Shown in pieces: positions 41,219 to 53,368 of a DNA stretch of 64,000 nucleotides (the stretch's first letter is position 1; every line of letters begins with the position of its first letter). Under the pieces are notes generated by a model, which was not told the DNA's origin, searched no databases, and saw only the letters and a program-made list of their open reading frames with translations. Location of the stretch: positions 1-64,000 of the forward strand of contig NZ_PCPB01000005.1 in NCBI RefSeq assembly GCF_002979535.1. The letters are read 5' to 3'. A program made the position numbers and the translations under genes. Source of the DNA: Brevundimonas sp. MYb52 (lineage in GTDB: Bacteria > Pseudomonadota > Alphaproteobacteria > Caulobacterales > Caulobacteraceae).

Positions 41219-42439
41219 ATGGCCAAGATCAAGGTCGCCAATCCCATCGTGGACATCGACGGCGACGAAATGACCCGGATCATCTGGCAGTGGATCAAGG
41301 ACAAGCTGGTCTTCCCTTACCTTGATCTGGAGCTGGACTACTACGACCTGGGCATGGAAAGCCGTGACGCCACGGACGACCAGATCACCATCGACGCGGC
41401 TCACGCCATCCAGAAGCACGGCGTCGGCGTCAAGTGCGCCACCATCACGCCGGACGAAGCCCGCGTCGCCGAGTTCGGCCTGAAGAAGATGTGGAAGTCG
41501 CCGAACGGCACCATCCGCAACATCCTGGGCGGCGTGGTCTTCCGCGAGCCGATCATCTGCAAGAACGTGCCGCGTCTGGTTCCGGGCTGGACCCAGCCGA
41601 TCGTCGTCGGCCGTCACGCCTTTGGCGACCAATACAAGGCCACCGACTTCCTGTTCCCGGGCAAGGGCACGCTGTCGATCAAGTTCGTCGGTGAAGACGG
41701 CGCAGTGATCGAGCACGAAGTGTTCAAGTCCCCGTCGGCTGGCGTGGCCATGGGCATGTACAACCTCGACTCGTCGATCCGTGACTTCGCCCACGCCTCG
41801 TTCAGCTACGGCCTGGCCCGTAACTACCCGGTCTATCTGTCGACCAAGAACACCATCCTGAAAGCCTATGACGGTCGCTTCAAGGACATCTTCCAGGAAG
41901 TGTTCGACGCCGACTACGCCGAAGAGTTCAAGGCCCGCGGCCTGACCTACGAACACCGTCTGATCGACGACATGGTGGCCGCCGCCATCAAGTGGTCGGG
42001 TGGTTTCGTCTGGGCGTGCAAGAACTACGACGGCGACGTGCAGTCGGACATCGTGGCTCAAGGCTTCGGCTCGCTGGGTCTGATGACCTCGGTCCTGATG
42101 ACCCCGGATGGCCAGATCATGGAAACCGAAGCCGCCCACGGCACGGTGACCCGCCACTACCGTCAGCACCAGAAGGGTGAAGCGACCTCGACCAACTCGA
42201 TCGCTTCGATCTTCGCATGGTCGGCCGGCTTCAAGCACCGCGCCAAGCTGGACAACAACGGTGCGCTGCTCGAGTTCGCCGAGACGCTGGAACGCGTCGT
42301 GGTCGAAACCGTCGAGTCGGGCTTCATGACCAAGGACCTGGCCCTGCTGGTCGGCGACCAGCAGTCGTGGCTGACCACCGAAGGCTTCCTGGACAAGGTG
42401 TCCGAGAACCTGCGCAAGGCCCTGCCGAACATCGGCTAA
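41219..42439 (+). CDS. icd: NADP-dependent isocitrate dehydrogenase (dimeric, eukaryotic-like)
   Basis: A 406-residue TCA-cycle enzyme converting isocitrate to 2-oxoglutarate with NADPH formation. It belongs to the homodimeric type II group: [26 protein letters not shown] at the N-terminus, [13 protein letters not shown] (substrate serine region) and the C-terminal [33 protein letters not shown]. This differs from the E. coli Icd type and is usual in alphaproteobacteria. It is transcribed alone and ends at a strong terminator. Confidence 0.97.
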   Translation: MAKIKVANPIVDIDGDEMTRIIWQWIKDKLVFPYLDLELDYYDLGMESRDATDDQITIDAAHAIQKHGVGVKCATITPDEARVAEFGLKKMWKSPNGTIRNILGGVVFREPIICKNVPRLVPGWTQPIVVGRHAFGDQYKATDFLFPGKGTLSIKFVGEDGAVIEHEVFKSPSAGVAMGMYNLDSSIRDFAHASFSYGLARNYPVYLSTKNTILKAYDGRFKDIFQEVFDADYAEEFKARGLTYEHRLIDDMVAAAIKWSGGFVWACKNYDGDVQSDIVAQGFGSLGLMTSVLMTPDGQIMETEAAHGTVTRHYRQHQKGEATSTNSIASIFAWSAGFKHRAKLDNNGALLEFAETLERVVVETVESGFMTKDLALLVGDQQSWLTTEGFLDKVSENLRKALPNIG

Positions 42440-42537
42440 GGCTTCTTTGTTGGGCCGCGGTCAAAAGGCTCCGCCTTTTCGACCCGACGCGGCCTGACGC
42501 GCTCAAGCAGCGCGAAGCGCGTTACGCACCAAGAATG

Positions 42538-42568
42538 GGCCCGCCGGAGAAATCCGGCGGGCCTTTTT
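42538..42568 (+). terminator. Terminator after icd
   Basis: An 11-bp perfect stem GGCCCGCCGGA / TCCGGCGGGCC, 4-base loop, then five T. It lies about 100 bases past the icd stop. A smaller AAAGGC-TCC-GCCTTT hairpin precedes it. Confidence 0.85.
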
Positions 42569-42578
42569 GCTGACTGCT

Positions 42579-42750
42579 TCAAGAGCCCTCCCCCTCGAGG
42601 GGGGAGGGTTGGGTGGGGGTGTTGGCAGGTCCTATCGCGTGGGGCGCTGAAGACTGGGTCTTCGCCTTCGCCTCATGCGCTCCATTGGGCATGTCGCGCT
42701 CAGCACCCCCATCCCCGGCCCTTCCCCCCTCGAGGGGGAAGGGTGACAAC
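42579..42750. repeat. Long inverted repeat with CTCGAG-centred palindromes
   Basis: Two palindromes of the CCCTCCCCC-TCGA-GGGGGAGGG kind at either end, with complementary flanks (GGGTGGGGGTG / CACCCCCATCCC), bracket about 85 bases of unrelated core. One half matches the palindrome at 88-110. The rest of the 480-base gap to 42920 holds no gene I can support. Confidence 0.75.
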
Positions 42751-42920
42751 ACTTGAATATGAAATTCAGCGGGTTCGGTTTGCGCGCCCGCAATTACACT
42801 GAGGGTTAACGACGCCCTTGAGCCCCCCTTCGAACCATGCCCTTAATGTCCTTGGGGGTTTTCGAGGTCGTGTCACGCCATGTCGCTTACCCGTCGCGTT
42901 CGTAAGGCAGGGGAGGGCCG

Positions 42921-43472
42921 ATGAACCAGAAACTGATTATTCGCCTGGGGGGCGCCGCCGTGGCGGCGTTCGTTCTGGCCTATGCCGCGTCGCCCCTGCT
43001 GGCGGCGCGGTCCCTGGTGCAGGCGGCCAAGACCGGAAACGCGCAGGCGCTGGAGCGCCAGGTCGACTTTCCCGCCTTCCGCGCCAGTCTGAAGGATGAA
43101 CTGAGCGCCCGCATGGTCTCAGAGATGCGCAAGGACGATCGTCTGGGCGGCCTGTCCGGTCTGGGCATGCTGCTGGCCCCGACCCTGGTGTCGGGCGCGG
43201 TGGACGCCTTCGTCACGCCCCAGGCCATCTCGGCCATGGTGCAGGAGGGCAAGGTGCCCAAACCCGACCTGGCCAAGGTCGAGCCAGACGTCGAGCCGAA
43301 ATCGGAGAGCCAGAAGGTGCGCCAGTCCTGGGGCTATCGTGACCTCGACACCTTCGCCGTCACCTTGAAGCGGGATGATCAGCCGGACGAGCAGGTCTCC
43401 CTGCTGATGAAGCGCCGCAACCTGTTCGGCTGGAAGCTGGCGGGGATTGATCTGAGCCAGCCGAACCCGTGA
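42921..43472 (+). CDS. DUF2939 family protein
   Basis: A 183-residue protein with an N-terminal hydrophobic anchor (LIIRLGGAAVAAFVLAYAASPLLAARSLVQAAKTGNAQALERQVDFPAFRASL begins the DUF2939 domain in the region after the anchor). A C-terminal SWGYRDLDTFAVTLKR and LFGWKLAGIDL complete it. It probably faces the periplasm. No function is known. AGGGGAGGG precedes the ATG. Its stop overlaps the GTG of the next gene. Confidence 0.82.
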   Translation: MNQKLIIRLGGAAVAAFVLAYAASPLLAARSLVQAAKTGNAQALERQVDFPAFRASLKDELSARMVSEMRKDDRLGGLSGLGMLLAPTLVSGAVDAFVTPQAISAMVQEGKVPKPDLAKVEPDVEPKSESQKVRQSWGYRDLDTFAVTLKRDDQPDEQVSLLMKRRNLFGWKLAGIDLSQPNP

Positions 43473-43816
43473 CCGAATGGGAGCGGGCGCGGCGCGAGGT
43501 TGAGAGCTGCATCGCCGAGCGGCCTAGCGAGTATAAGTCGGCGACCGTGGCCGTCATGAACGATATTTTGGGACTGCTGCAACAGACCGGGCGACCGGCC
43601 CCAAACATCTGGCCCGGCTATTGGCCGACGTTCTGCGTCGATTGGGATTTAGCAGACGTAGAAAACCTGAAGCTGGAGGTCTTTGCCGATCGGATTGAGG
43701 TCTATCGCTACAACGAGACTCTGTTCGATGTCTGGGATGAAGATCATGAGCCCGGCAGCGCCTTCTCTGAGGCGTTTCTGAATGAACTTCCTTCGCCGGA
43801 TGCGACGTCTGCTTAA
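43469..43816 (+). CDS. Hypothetical protein coupled to the DUF2939 gene
   Basis: A 115-residue acidic soluble protein with Trp-rich centre ([46 protein letters not shown]). It starts with GTG overlapping the upstream stop (GTGA). Its DNA is less G+C-rich than the surroundings, which hints at transfer. No recognised family. The fold pattern resembles small immunity-type proteins only vaguely. Confidence 0.65.
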   Translation: MTEWERARREVESCIAERPSEYKSATVAVMNDILGLLQQTGRPAPNIWPGYWPTFCVDWDLADVENLKLEVFADRIEVYRYNETLFDVWDEDHEPGSAFSEAFLNELPSPDATSA

Positions 43817-43841
43817 GCAACCAGCCTGATCCGAGCCAAAA

Positions 43842-43872
43842 AAAGGGCGGCGCATCGGATGCGCCGCCCTTT
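43842..43872. terminator. Bidirectional terminator between 43469 gene and alaS
   Basis: A long perfect inverted repeat (AAAGGGCGGCGCATC / GATGCGCCGCCCTTT) with A and T runs on both sides, between two convergent genes. Confidence 0.85.
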
Positions 43873-43894
43873 CCTGTTTCAGCTGCGAGAAGGC

Positions 43895-46540
<2,646 letters not shown>

Positions 46541-46673
46541 GGGCGTATCGCTCTAAGGAATTCGGGCGCGCGGGGAGAAGATCGGAACGCGCCTCATATA
46601 GGGATTTTGCGCCGAACGCATCACTGGCGCGTGATCGGGGGCGCCAGTGCGCGCTTTTCCCGCCCGGCGGGCT

Positions 46674-47156
46674 CTAATCGTGCAGACGGTGCGGCGCGAC
46701 GATGACCCCGTCCGCGTCGGCGTAGAGCCAGTCGCCGGGGGTGAAGATGACGCCGCCGAAGCTGGTGGGGATGTCGATCTCGCCGATGGCGTCGCGGTCG
46801 GCGCGCAGGGGCGTGGTCCCGACGGCCTTGATGCCCACGGGCATGGCGGCGATGACGGCGCTGTCGCGGATGGCGGCGTGGACAATGATTCCGGCCCAGC
46901 CGTTGTCGATGGCCAGCTTGGCCAGGTTGTCGCCCACGAGCGCCCGCTTCAGCGACCCGCCACCGTTGACCACCAGAACCGCGCCCTGACCGGGGCGCTC
47001 CAGCAGCTGACGGACCAGGGCGTTGTCGTCCAGCACGCTGAGGGTGCGGATCGGGCCGTGGAAGCTGGCGACCTGGCCGAAGCTGCGGAAGGGAATCTGG
47101 CAGACCTTCACCACGTCGGCGTGGGCGTCGCAGAGGTCGGCGGTGGCGGTGGTCAT
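46674..47156 (-). CDS. RraA-family protein (RNase E regulator / HMG-type aldolase fold)
   Basis: A 160-residue protein of the RraA fold. Evidence: TADLCDAHADVVKVCQIPFRSFG at the N-terminus, VVNGGGSLKRALVGDNLAKLA (conserved GGxxxxAxxG-type region), GWAGIIVHAAIRDSAVI (R-D pair) and FGGVIFTPGDWLYADADGVIVAP. E. coli RraA inhibits RNase E, while other members are 4-hydroxy-4-methyl-2-oxoglutarate or oxaloacetate-cleaving enzymes. Length and lack of extension favour the RraA branch, but either is possible. Confidence 0.85.
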   Translation of the reverse strand: MTTATADLCDAHADVVKVCQIPFRSFGQVASFHGPIRTLSVLDDNALVRQLLERPGQGAVLVVNGGGSLKRALVGDNLAKLAIDNGWAGIIVHAAIRDSAVIAAMPVGIKAVGTTPLRADRDAIGEIDIPTSFGGVIFTPGDWLYADADGVIVAPHRLHD

Positions 47157-47253
47157 CGGGGAGGCTCCGGTTCTTTGCAGTCAAGTTTGCCCGGCGAGGG
47201 ATGGCAGGAACAGTCGGCGCGGACAGAAAAAGGCGCGCCGTCACTGATTGCCG

Positions 47254-47371
47254 TCATTCCGGGGCGCGAAGCGAACCCGGAACCTAGGCGACGAGTTTTC
47301 GCCGCCCCTGCCATGAGGCCGGCGCTTGGACCCCGGATCGCCCTTCGGGGCGTCCGGGGTGACGGCGAATA
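47254..47371. repeat. Composite palindromic repeat downstream of recA
   Basis: The left part (CCGTCATTCCGGGGCGCGAAGC…) matches the left arm of the repeat at 28948, while the right part (GGACCCCGGATCGCCCTTCGGGGCGTCCGGGGTGACGG) is a different palindrome. It looks like two repeat types fused. Confidence 0.65.
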
Positions 47372-47380
47372 GGCAGCAGA

Positions 47381-47482
47381 TCGGGCGGCCATGTCCCAAG
47401 ACAAAAAGAGGCCCGCCCGAGGAACTCGGGCGGCCATGTCCCAAACAAAAAAGAGGCCCGCCCGAGGTGCTCGGGCGGGCCG
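47381..47482 (-). terminator. Tandemly duplicated terminators of recA
   Basis: A 45-base unit (47381-47425 and 47426-47470) is repeated almost exactly, with the first eight bases of a third unit. Each unit boundary forms a minus-strand hairpin followed by TCTTTTT: GGCCCGCCCGA / TCGGGCGGGCC at 47455-47481 and a second at 47409-47436. A CCGACCCC-GCGGGGTCGG palindrome lies between them and recA. Confidence 0.85.
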
Positions 47483-47557
47483 GCTCCGTCCGACCGACCC
47501 CGCGGGGTCGGTAGGCGGGTCGCGGGGACGACGGACGGAAGCGTGGTCGGAGGGGGA

Positions 47558-48637
47558 TCAGCCCTCCAGATCTTGACCTTCATCAGGCTCGGGCGCGCCC
47601 AGCATGTCGTCGGCGATCTTGGCCGTGGACTGGCGAACGGCCTTCTCGATGGCGAGAGCCATGTCGGGGTTGTTCTTGAGGAACTCCTTGGCGTTCTCGC
47701 GACCCTGACCGATGCGGGTGGAGTCGTAGGAGAACCAGGAGCCGGACTTCTCGATGATGTTGGCCTTGACCCCCAGGTCGATGATCTCACCGATCTTGGA
47801 GATGCCTTCGCCGTACATGATGTCGAAGATGACCTCGCGGAACGGCGGGGCGACCTTGTTCTTGACCACCTTGACGCGGGTGGTGTTGCCGACGACCTCG
47901 TCGCGGTTCTTGATCGCGCCGGTGCGGCGGATGTCGAGGCGGACCGAGGCGTAGAACTTCAGCGCATTGCCGCCCGTCGTCGTTTCCGGCGAGCCGTACA
48001 TGACGCCGATCTTGTGACGGATCTGGTTGATGAACAGGACGATGCATTTCGACTTGGAGATCGAGGCCGTCAGCTTGCGCAGGGCCTGCGACATCAGACG
48101 GGCCTGGAGGCCGGGCAGGCTGTCGCCCATCTCGCCTTCGATTTCCGCGCGCGGCGTCAGGGCGGCGACCGAGTCGACCACCACGATGTCCACGGCGCCC
48201 GAGCGCACCAGGGTGTCGACGATCTCCAGGGCCTGTTCGCCCGTGTCGGGCTGCGACACCAGCAGGTCGTCGAGGTTGACGCCCAGCTTCTGAGCATAGA
48301 CCGGGTCCAGCGCGTGTTCGGCGTCGACGAAGGCGGCCACGCCGCCCTTCTTCTGGACTTCGGCCACGGTGTGCAGGGCCAGGGTCGTCTTGCCCGAGGA
48401 TTCCGGGCCGAACACCTCGATCACCCGCCCGACCGGCAGGCCGCCGATGCCGAGCGCCATGTCCAGACCCAGCGAGCCGGTCGAGACGCTCTCGATTTCG
48501 TTCACCTGCCCGGCCTTGCCGAGTTTCATCACCGAGCCCTTGCCGAAGGCGCGATCGATCTGTGCGATCGCCGCCTCAAGAGCGCGTTGCTTTTCGCCGT
48601 CTTCTTTACCCACGAGCTTCAATGCCGCCTGTGCCAT
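47558..48637 (-). CDS. recA: Recombinase RecA
   Basis: A 359-residue DNA strand-exchange ATPase that also triggers LexA cleavage. Motifs: Walker [10 protein letters not shown], the catalytic Glu in [10 protein letters not shown], Walker [15 protein letters not shown], loops L1/L2 ([49 protein letters not shown]). The ATG at 48637 has AAGGGAGAG about 9 bases upstream, so an ATG seven codons earlier is less likely. The C-terminus is acidic (EPDEGQDLE). An SOS box and promoter precede it. Confidence 0.98.
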   Translation of the reverse strand: MAQAALKLVGKEDGEKQRALEAAIAQIDRAFGKGSVMKLGKAGQVNEIESVSTGSLGLDMALGIGGLPVGRVIEVFGPESSGKTTLALHTVAEVQKKGGVAAFVDAEHALDPVYAQKLGVNLDDLLVSQPDTGEQALEIVDTLVRSGAVDIVVVDSVAALTPRAEIEGEMGDSLPGLQARLMSQALRKLTASISKSKCIVLFINQIRHKIGVMYGSPETTTGGNALKFYASVRLDIRRTGAIKNRDEVVGNTTRVKVVKNKVAPPFREVIFDIMYGEGISKIGEIIDLGVKANIIEKSGSWFSYDSTRIGQGRENAKEFLKNNPDMALAIEKAVRQSTAKIADDMLGAPEPDEGQDLEG

Positions 48638-48716
48638 TGGTTTTCTCTCCCTTGCCATGATTCCATTCTGGGCTTTGGGAGAGACCCGCCAGGACCCGCT
48701 CCCTCTGTGAGACGGA

Positions 48717-48745
48717 CTATGTGCATGGTTTGTTCTGGTTCACAA
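48717..48745 (-). promoter_or_regulatory. Predicted recA promoter
   Basis: On the minus strand TTGTGA (48740-48745) and ACATAG (48717-48722) are spaced 17 bases, a plausible sigma-70 promoter about 80 bases upstream of the recA start. The -35 element lies inside the SOS box. Confidence 0.55.
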
Positions 48746-48752
48746 GATGTTC
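48738..48752. promoter_or_regulatory. LexA (SOS) box of recA
   Basis: GTTCACAAGATGTTC exactly matches the alphaproteobacterial SOS consensus GTTC-N7-GTTC. It overlaps the predicted recA -35 element, as expected for LexA repression. An additional GTTC lies at 48732. Confidence 0.9.
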
Positions 48753-48781
48753 TCATTTGCGCGGCGAGAACAAAATGCGAT

Positions 48782-50293
48782 CTACGACCGTTTCTGACGT
48801 GACTTTCGTCCGATCCAGAAGGGCCGTGCGTCATGAAAACGCCCCCAGACCTTGACCGCAGCGGTCAGCAGGGCGGCTTCGTCGCGCTCACGCCGGCCGA
48901 TGACGCGACCTGCCGAAAAGGCCACCTCGGGGTCGTCCAGATGGGCCTCGCCGGGGATTCGGTCGCGCGCCACGGCCAGGTCGTTCAGTGCGCCCAGCCG
49001 GTCCTGCAATCGCTCTAGCGCCTTCAGATAGCGAGCGCGGCGGCGACGGGCGGGAAAGAGGTCGGCGAAGAACTCGGCGGCGTAGCGCAGGCGCTTGGTG
49101 CGGATGCGCAGGTGGTGGCGGGCCTCGGCGTCGAGGTCTGACAGGTCGCGGGCGCGTGTCTCGACCTGATGATGCAGCCGGGTCAGGGCCTCGGCGGCGA
49201 AGGGCGCGACGGGGGCGTCCGGCAGGGCCGCCGTCTCGATCCAGGCCGTCGTCTCCAGCATCAGCAGGGCGTAGCGGGGCGAGGAGATGGCCGTCAGGAC
49301 GCGGTCATAGGCCTGACCCCGCGCGGTCAGCAGATGACGGCCCAGGGCCGCCAGACCGGGCGAGGAGGCCTCCAGAGCCGTGGGGTGGAAGACGTCGCGG
49401 ATGAAGACGTCCAGATCGCGGGCGGCGTCGCTTTCGCGCGCCAGCCATTTCAACTCGGTCTCGATGCGTTGGCGCTCCGGCGCGGCCAGCAGGGGCTTGA
49501 AGACGCCGACGGCGGCGCGCAGGCGACGCAGGCCCACCCGCATCTGATGCACGGCCTCGGGGCGGCGCACGACGCGCAGCAGTTCGGCATTGGCCGAGAC
49601 CTGGGCCAGACAGGCCATGCTGATAAGGCGGAAGGCCTCTCCGGTCGTGGCCTCGGGCGACAGGGGCGTGGGCGCGGCGGCGCGGGGCTTGCGGCTGTCG
49701 CCCGACGCCAGACGCCAGCCGCGCTCGGACTTGCTTTCGAACACCGGGACGATGGCCAGGTCGCGCGCCAGCCGGCGGGCCAGGGCGAAGAGGGCGGCGG
49801 GATCGCCGGCCTTCAGTTCAAGTTCCAGCTCGTAGATGGGCTCGCGCTTCTCGCCCGCCGACAACTCGCCGGCGTCGAAGGCGACCTCGATCCGGGCGCC
49901 GTCCCACTCGACCATGCGGATGCGGCGCACCACGGTCGAGGCGAAGCGGGGCGACAGATCGCGGCGGCGACCCTTCAGTAGCCAGTGCGCGGGCGTGGCT
50001 TTCAGCGCGACGAGGTCGAGGGCCTCGGAGGCGACCGGGACCTCCCACTCGTCGCGGGCGGTCTGGCCGGGGGCGGTCTGGCGCTTCAGGGTCTGGACGA
50101 AGCCGTCCGGCGTGGTCCGCACCCGCAGGCTGCATCCCGCCGCGCGCAGAACGCCGTCGGGGGTGTCGAAATAGACCGAGCGCAGGGACTGCGTGGTCTG
50201 CGGTCCCTGCAGCGCAGGATGGCCTGACAGACGCACCACCGCGCCGGGGCCGAGGCGGAACTTCAGCTCGGTTTCGGTCGCGGGCGAGGCCAT
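48782..50293 (-). CDS. CYTH-CHAD domain protein (inorganic triphosphatase-like)
   Basis: A 503-residue protein. The N-terminal CYTH tunnel-fold domain has the ExExK motif (ETELKFRL, residues 7-11) and DEWEVPV / YELELELKAGD strands. From about residue 215 the CHAD domain begins, with conserved histidines in EAVHQMRVGLRRLRAAVGVF and RHHLRIRTKRLRYAAEFF. E. coli YgiF, with this layout, hydrolyses inorganic triphosphate, and CHAD binds polyphosphate. It lies upstream of recA with the SOS promoter between them. Confidence 0.92.
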   Translation of the reverse strand: MASPATETELKFRLGPGAVVRLSGHPALQGPQTTQSLRSVYFDTPDGVLRAAGCSLRVRTTPDGFVQTLKRQTAPGQTARDEWEVPVASEALDLVALKATPAHWLLKGRRRDLSPRFASTVVRRIRMVEWDGARIEVAFDAGELSAGEKREPIYELELELKAGDPAALFALARRLARDLAIVPVFESKSERGWRLASGDSRKPRAAAPTPLSPEATTGEAFRLISMACLAQVSANAELLRVVRRPEAVHQMRVGLRRLRAAVGVFKPLLAAPERQRIETELKWLARESDAARDLDVFIRDVFHPTALEASSPGLAALGRHLLTARGQAYDRVLTAISSPRYALLMLETTAWIETAALPDAPVAPFAAEALTRLHHQVETRARDLSDLDAEARHHLRIRTKRLRYAAEFFADLFPARRRRARYLKALERLQDRLGALNDLAVARDRIPGEAHLDDPEVAFSAGRVIGRRERDEAALLTAAVKVWGRFHDARPFWIGRKSRQKRS

Positions 50294-50339
50294 GAGGGGA
50301 GTTTAGGCCTCTCGCGGTCATCCCGGAAGCGGCGAAGCT

Positions 50340-50527
50340 GTGAGTGATCCTCCCCTGCGCAGCGGGGGAGGGGGACCATGCGCAGCATGGTGGAGGGGGC
50401 GAGATCAGGCGCGCTTCGTCGAGAAGGCGGGCAGGACGGCATGGACAATGGGTCGAGGGGTGGCGTCTGCATCCGCCCCCTCCACCGCCTGCGGCGGTCC
50501 CCCTCCCCCGTGAACGGGGGAGGATTG
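50340..50527. repeat. Long inverted repeat
   Basis: Outer arms ATCCTCCCCTGCGCAGCGGG / CCCCCGTGAACGGGGGAGGAT-type, and inner arms GGGGGACC…GGTGGAGGGGGCG / CGCCCCCTCCACC…GGTCCCCC, around about 65 bases of core. It shares the GGTGGAGGGG module with 25403-25455. Confidence 0.75.
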
Positions 50528-50533
50528 AAGGCG

Positions 50534-51283
50534 CTAACCCCGCGCCACCTGGAAACCGGCGAACGACTGGCTGACCGGCATCAGCTCCAGGGCGTTGATG
50601 TTCAGGTGGGGCGGCAGGGTCGCGACCCAGAACAGGGTCTCGGCGATGTCTTCGCCGGTCATCGGCTGGGCGCCGCCGTAGAGGGCGTCCGAGGCCGCTT
50701 GATCGCCGCTGGTGCGGACCAGGGTGAACTCGGTCTCGGTCATGCCGGGCTCTATGGAGGTGACGCGGACCCCGGTGCCGTGCAGGTCGGAGCGCAGGCC
50801 CAGCGAGAACTGGCGCACGAAGGCCTTGGTGCCGCCATAGGCGTTGCCGCCCTTGTAGGGATAGCTGGCGGCCACCGAGCTGATGTTCAGGATGGCGCCC
50901 TTGCGCGCGATCAGGCGCGGCAGCAGGCGCCGGGTGATGGTCACCAAGCCGGTGATGTTGGTGTCGATCATCTGACGCCACTGGTCCAGATCGGCGTCCT
51001 GGGCGGCGGCGGTGCCGAGCGCGAGGCCGGCGTTGTTGATCAGGACGTCGATGTCGCGGAAACCCTCGGGCAGGGCGTCCAGAGCGGCATCGATGGCGGC
51101 CTCGTCGCGGATGTCGAAGACGAGGGGATGGACCACGTCGGCGCCCAGCTCAGTCACCAGTTCGTTCAGACGCTCGGCGCGGCGGCCGGTGGCGATGATC
51201 TTCCAGCCCGCCGAGGCGAAGCGGCGCGCCGCCGCCTGTCCAATGCCCGCCGTGGCGCCGGTGATGAGGACGGTTCCGCTCAT
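50534..51283 (-). CDS. Short-chain dehydrogenase (YdfG-like)
   Basis: A 249-residue classical SDR. Cofactor motif GATAGIGQAAARRF, NNAG motif (VLINNAGLALG), catalytic Ser in NISSVAASYPYKGG with Tyr/Lys in AYGGTKAFV. IEPGMTETEF and PPHLNINALELMPVSQSFAGF near the end are typical of the NADP-dependent 3-hydroxy-acid dehydrogenase YdfG group. Likely oxidises serine, 3-hydroxypropionate or related acids. It lies downstream of acs on the same strand, separated by a probable terminator. Confidence 0.88.
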   Translation of the reverse strand: MSGTVLITGATAGIGQAAARRFASAGWKIIATGRRAERLNELVTELGADVVHPLVFDIRDEAAIDAALDALPEGFRDIDVLINNAGLALGTAAAQDADLDQWRQMIDTNITGLVTITRRLLPRLIARKGAILNISSVAASYPYKGGNAYGGTKAFVRQFSLGLRSDLHGTGVRVTSIEPGMTETEFTLVRTSGDQAASDALYGGAQPMTGEDIAETLFWVATLPPHLNINALELMPVSQSFAGFQVARG

Positions 51284-51344
51284 GGTCTGCTCCTGTTCGC
51301 TGTCGTCGGTTGTCTAGCGCCGCTGTGGCCCCGGTTCCAACAAC

Positions 51345-51378
51345 GAAACGGCCGACGCCCCTTTCGGAACGCCGGCCG
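51345..51378 (-). terminator. Probable terminator of acs
   Basis: On the minus strand a 9-bp stem CGGCCGGCG / CGTCGGCCG (one G-T pair) with a 12-base loop is followed by GTTTCGTT. The T run is weak. Confidence 0.55.
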
Positions 51379-51406
51379 CTTGCTCCGGGGAGAGGCGGTG
51401 GGGGCG

Positions 51407-53341
51407 TCAGGCGGCCCGGTTCTTCACCAGGTCGTCGACGACCGAGGGGTCGGCCAGGGTCGAGGTGTCGCCCAGGGCGCCGATCTCGTTCTCGGCGATC
51501 TTGCGCAGGATGCGGCGCATGATCTTGCCCGAGCGGGTCTTGGGCAGGCCGGGCGCCCACTGGATGACGTCGGGGGCGGCGATGGGGCCGATCTCTTCGC
51601 GCACCTGGGCGACCAGGGCCTTGCGCAGGGCCTCGGTCGCCTCGACCCCCTTGTTCAGGGTGACATAGGCGTAGATGCCCTGACCCTTGATGTCGTGGGG
51701 GAAGCCGACGACGGCGGCCTCGGCCACGTCGTCGTGCAGGACCAGGGCGCTCTCGACCTCGGCCGTGCCCATGCGGTGGCCCGAGACGTTGATGACGTCA
51801 TCGACCCGACCGGTGATCCAGTAGTAGCCGTCGGCGTCGCGGCGGCAGCCGTCGCCGGTGAAATACTTGCCCGGATAGGTCGAAAAATAGGTGTCGAAGA
51901 AGCGGCCGTGGTCGCCATAGACGGTGCGCATCTGGCCCGGCCAGCTGTCGGTGATGCACAGGTTGCCTTCGGTCGCGCCGTCCAGAACGCCGCCTTCGGC
52001 GTCGACGATCTGCAGCTCGACGCCGGGCAGGGGCCTGGTGGCCGAGCCGGGCTTGAGGTCCGTCGCGCCGGGCAGGGGCGAGATCAGGACGCCGCCGGTT
52101 TCCGTCTGCCACCAGGTGTCGACAATGGGCAGACGGCCCTCGCCGACCACCTCGTGATACCAGCGCCAGGCCTCAGGGTTGATCGGTTCGCCGACGCTGC
52201 CCAGCAGGCGCAGGCTCTTGCGGCTGGTGGCCTTCACCGGCGCGTCGCCTTCACGCATCAGCGAGCGCAGGGCGGTGGGGGCGGTGTAGAAGATCTCGAC
52301 CTTGTGCTGGTCGATGACCTCCCAGAAGCGGCTGACGGTCGGATAGTTAGGCACGCCCTCGAACAGCAGGGTCGTCGCGCCATTGGCCAGAGGGCCGTAA
52401 ATTCCATAGGAGTGGCCCGTGACCCAGCCCACGTCGGCCGTGCACCAGAAGACCTCGCCGGGGCGATAGTCGAAGACGAGTTCGTGGGTCCAGCTGGCCC
52501 AGAACAGATAGCCGCCGGTGGTGTGCAGCACGCCCTTGGGTTTGCCGGTCGAGCCCGAGGTGTAGAGGATGAAGAGCGGGTCTTCCGCCTGCATCGGCTC
52601 GGGGTGGCAGTGGTTGCTGACCTTGGCGACCTCGGTCTCATAGTCCCGGTCGCGGCCCTCGACGAAGGCTACATCCGCGCCGGTGTGGCGGATCAGCAGG
52701 ACGCCGTCGACGGTCACCTTTTCCAGCGCCTTGTCGACATTGGCCTTCAGCGGGACCTTCTTGCCGCCGCGGCATCCCTCGTCGGCGGTGATGACGAAGG
52801 TCGAGCCGCAGTCCTCGATGCGCCCGGCGATGCTGTCCGGGGAAAAGCCGCCGAAGATGACTGAGTGGACCGCGCCGATGCGGGCGCAGGCCAGCATGGC
52901 GTAGGCGGCCTCGGGGATCATGGGCAGATAGATGGTGACGCGGTCGCCCTTCTGGACGCCGTTGGCCTTGAGCACATTGGCCATGCGGCAGACGCGGTCA
53001 TGAAGCTGGCCGTAGGTGACGTGCTCGCTGTCGGTCGGCTCGTCGCCTTCCCAGATGATGGCCGTATCGTTTTCGCGCTGGGGCAGGTGGCGGTCGATGC
53101 AGTTGGCCGAGACGTTCAGCACCCCGTCCTCGAACCAGCGGATGCGGAAGTCGGCCTTGTTGAACGACACGTCCTTGATCCTGGACGGGAAAGTCATCCA
53201 GTCGAGGCGTTTGGCCTGCTGCCCCCAATAGGCGTCGGGGGTTTCGCGCGCCGCGATCCGGGCCGCGTCATAGCCGGCGCGGTCCATGTGGGCGCGGGCG
53301 GCCAGGTCGGCGGGGACGGGATAGAGTTCCGGATCAGACAC
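51407..53341 (-). CDS. acs: Acetyl-CoA synthetase
   Basis: A 644-residue AMP-forming acetate:CoA ligase. The adenylate-forming P-loop is [30 protein letters not shown] lines the acetate pocket, and [31 protein letters not shown] is the hinge. Lysine in [11 protein letters not shown] is the residue normally acetylated and reactivated by CobB sirtuins, one of which is encoded at 29.4 kb. It starts 27 bases after the porin gene, so both may form one transcript facing the CrbR-like regulator. Confidence 0.97.
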   Translation of the reverse strand: MSDPELYPVPADLAARAHMDRAGYDAARIAARETPDAYWGQQAKRLDWMTFPSRIKDVSFNKADFRIRWFEDGVLNVSANCIDRHLPQRENDTAIIWEGDEPTDSEHVTYGQLHDRVCRMANVLKANGVQKGDRVTIYLPMIPEAAYAMLACARIGAVHSVIFGGFSPDSIAGRIEDCGSTFVITADEGCRGGKKVPLKANVDKALEKVTVDGVLLIRHTGADVAFVEGRDRDYETEVAKVSNHCHPEPMQAEDPLFILYTSGSTGKPKGVLHTTGGYLFWASWTHELVFDYRPGEVFWCTADVGWVTGHSYGIYGPLANGATTLLFEGVPNYPTVSRFWEVIDQHKVEIFYTAPTALRSLMREGDAPVKATSRKSLRLLGSVGEPINPEAWRWYHEVVGEGRLPIVDTWWQTETGGVLISPLPGATDLKPGSATRPLPGVELQIVDAEGGVLDGATEGNLCITDSWPGQMRTVYGDHGRFFDTYFSTYPGKYFTGDGCRRDADGYYWITGRVDDVINVSGHRMGTAEVESALVLHDDVAEAAVVGFPHDIKGQGIYAYVTLNKGVEATEALRKALVAQVREEIGPIAAPDVIQWAPGLPKTRSGKIMRRILRKIAENEIGALGDTSTLADPSVVDDLVKNRAA

Positions 53342-53368
53342 GCGCGCTTTCCTCCCAGTGGTGCGTTT

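Noticed and set aside
42569-42920. Possible CRISPR or gene in the 350-base gap after icd
   Set aside because: The repeats are inverted, only two, and differently spaced. No cas genes and no coding frame with family resemblance.
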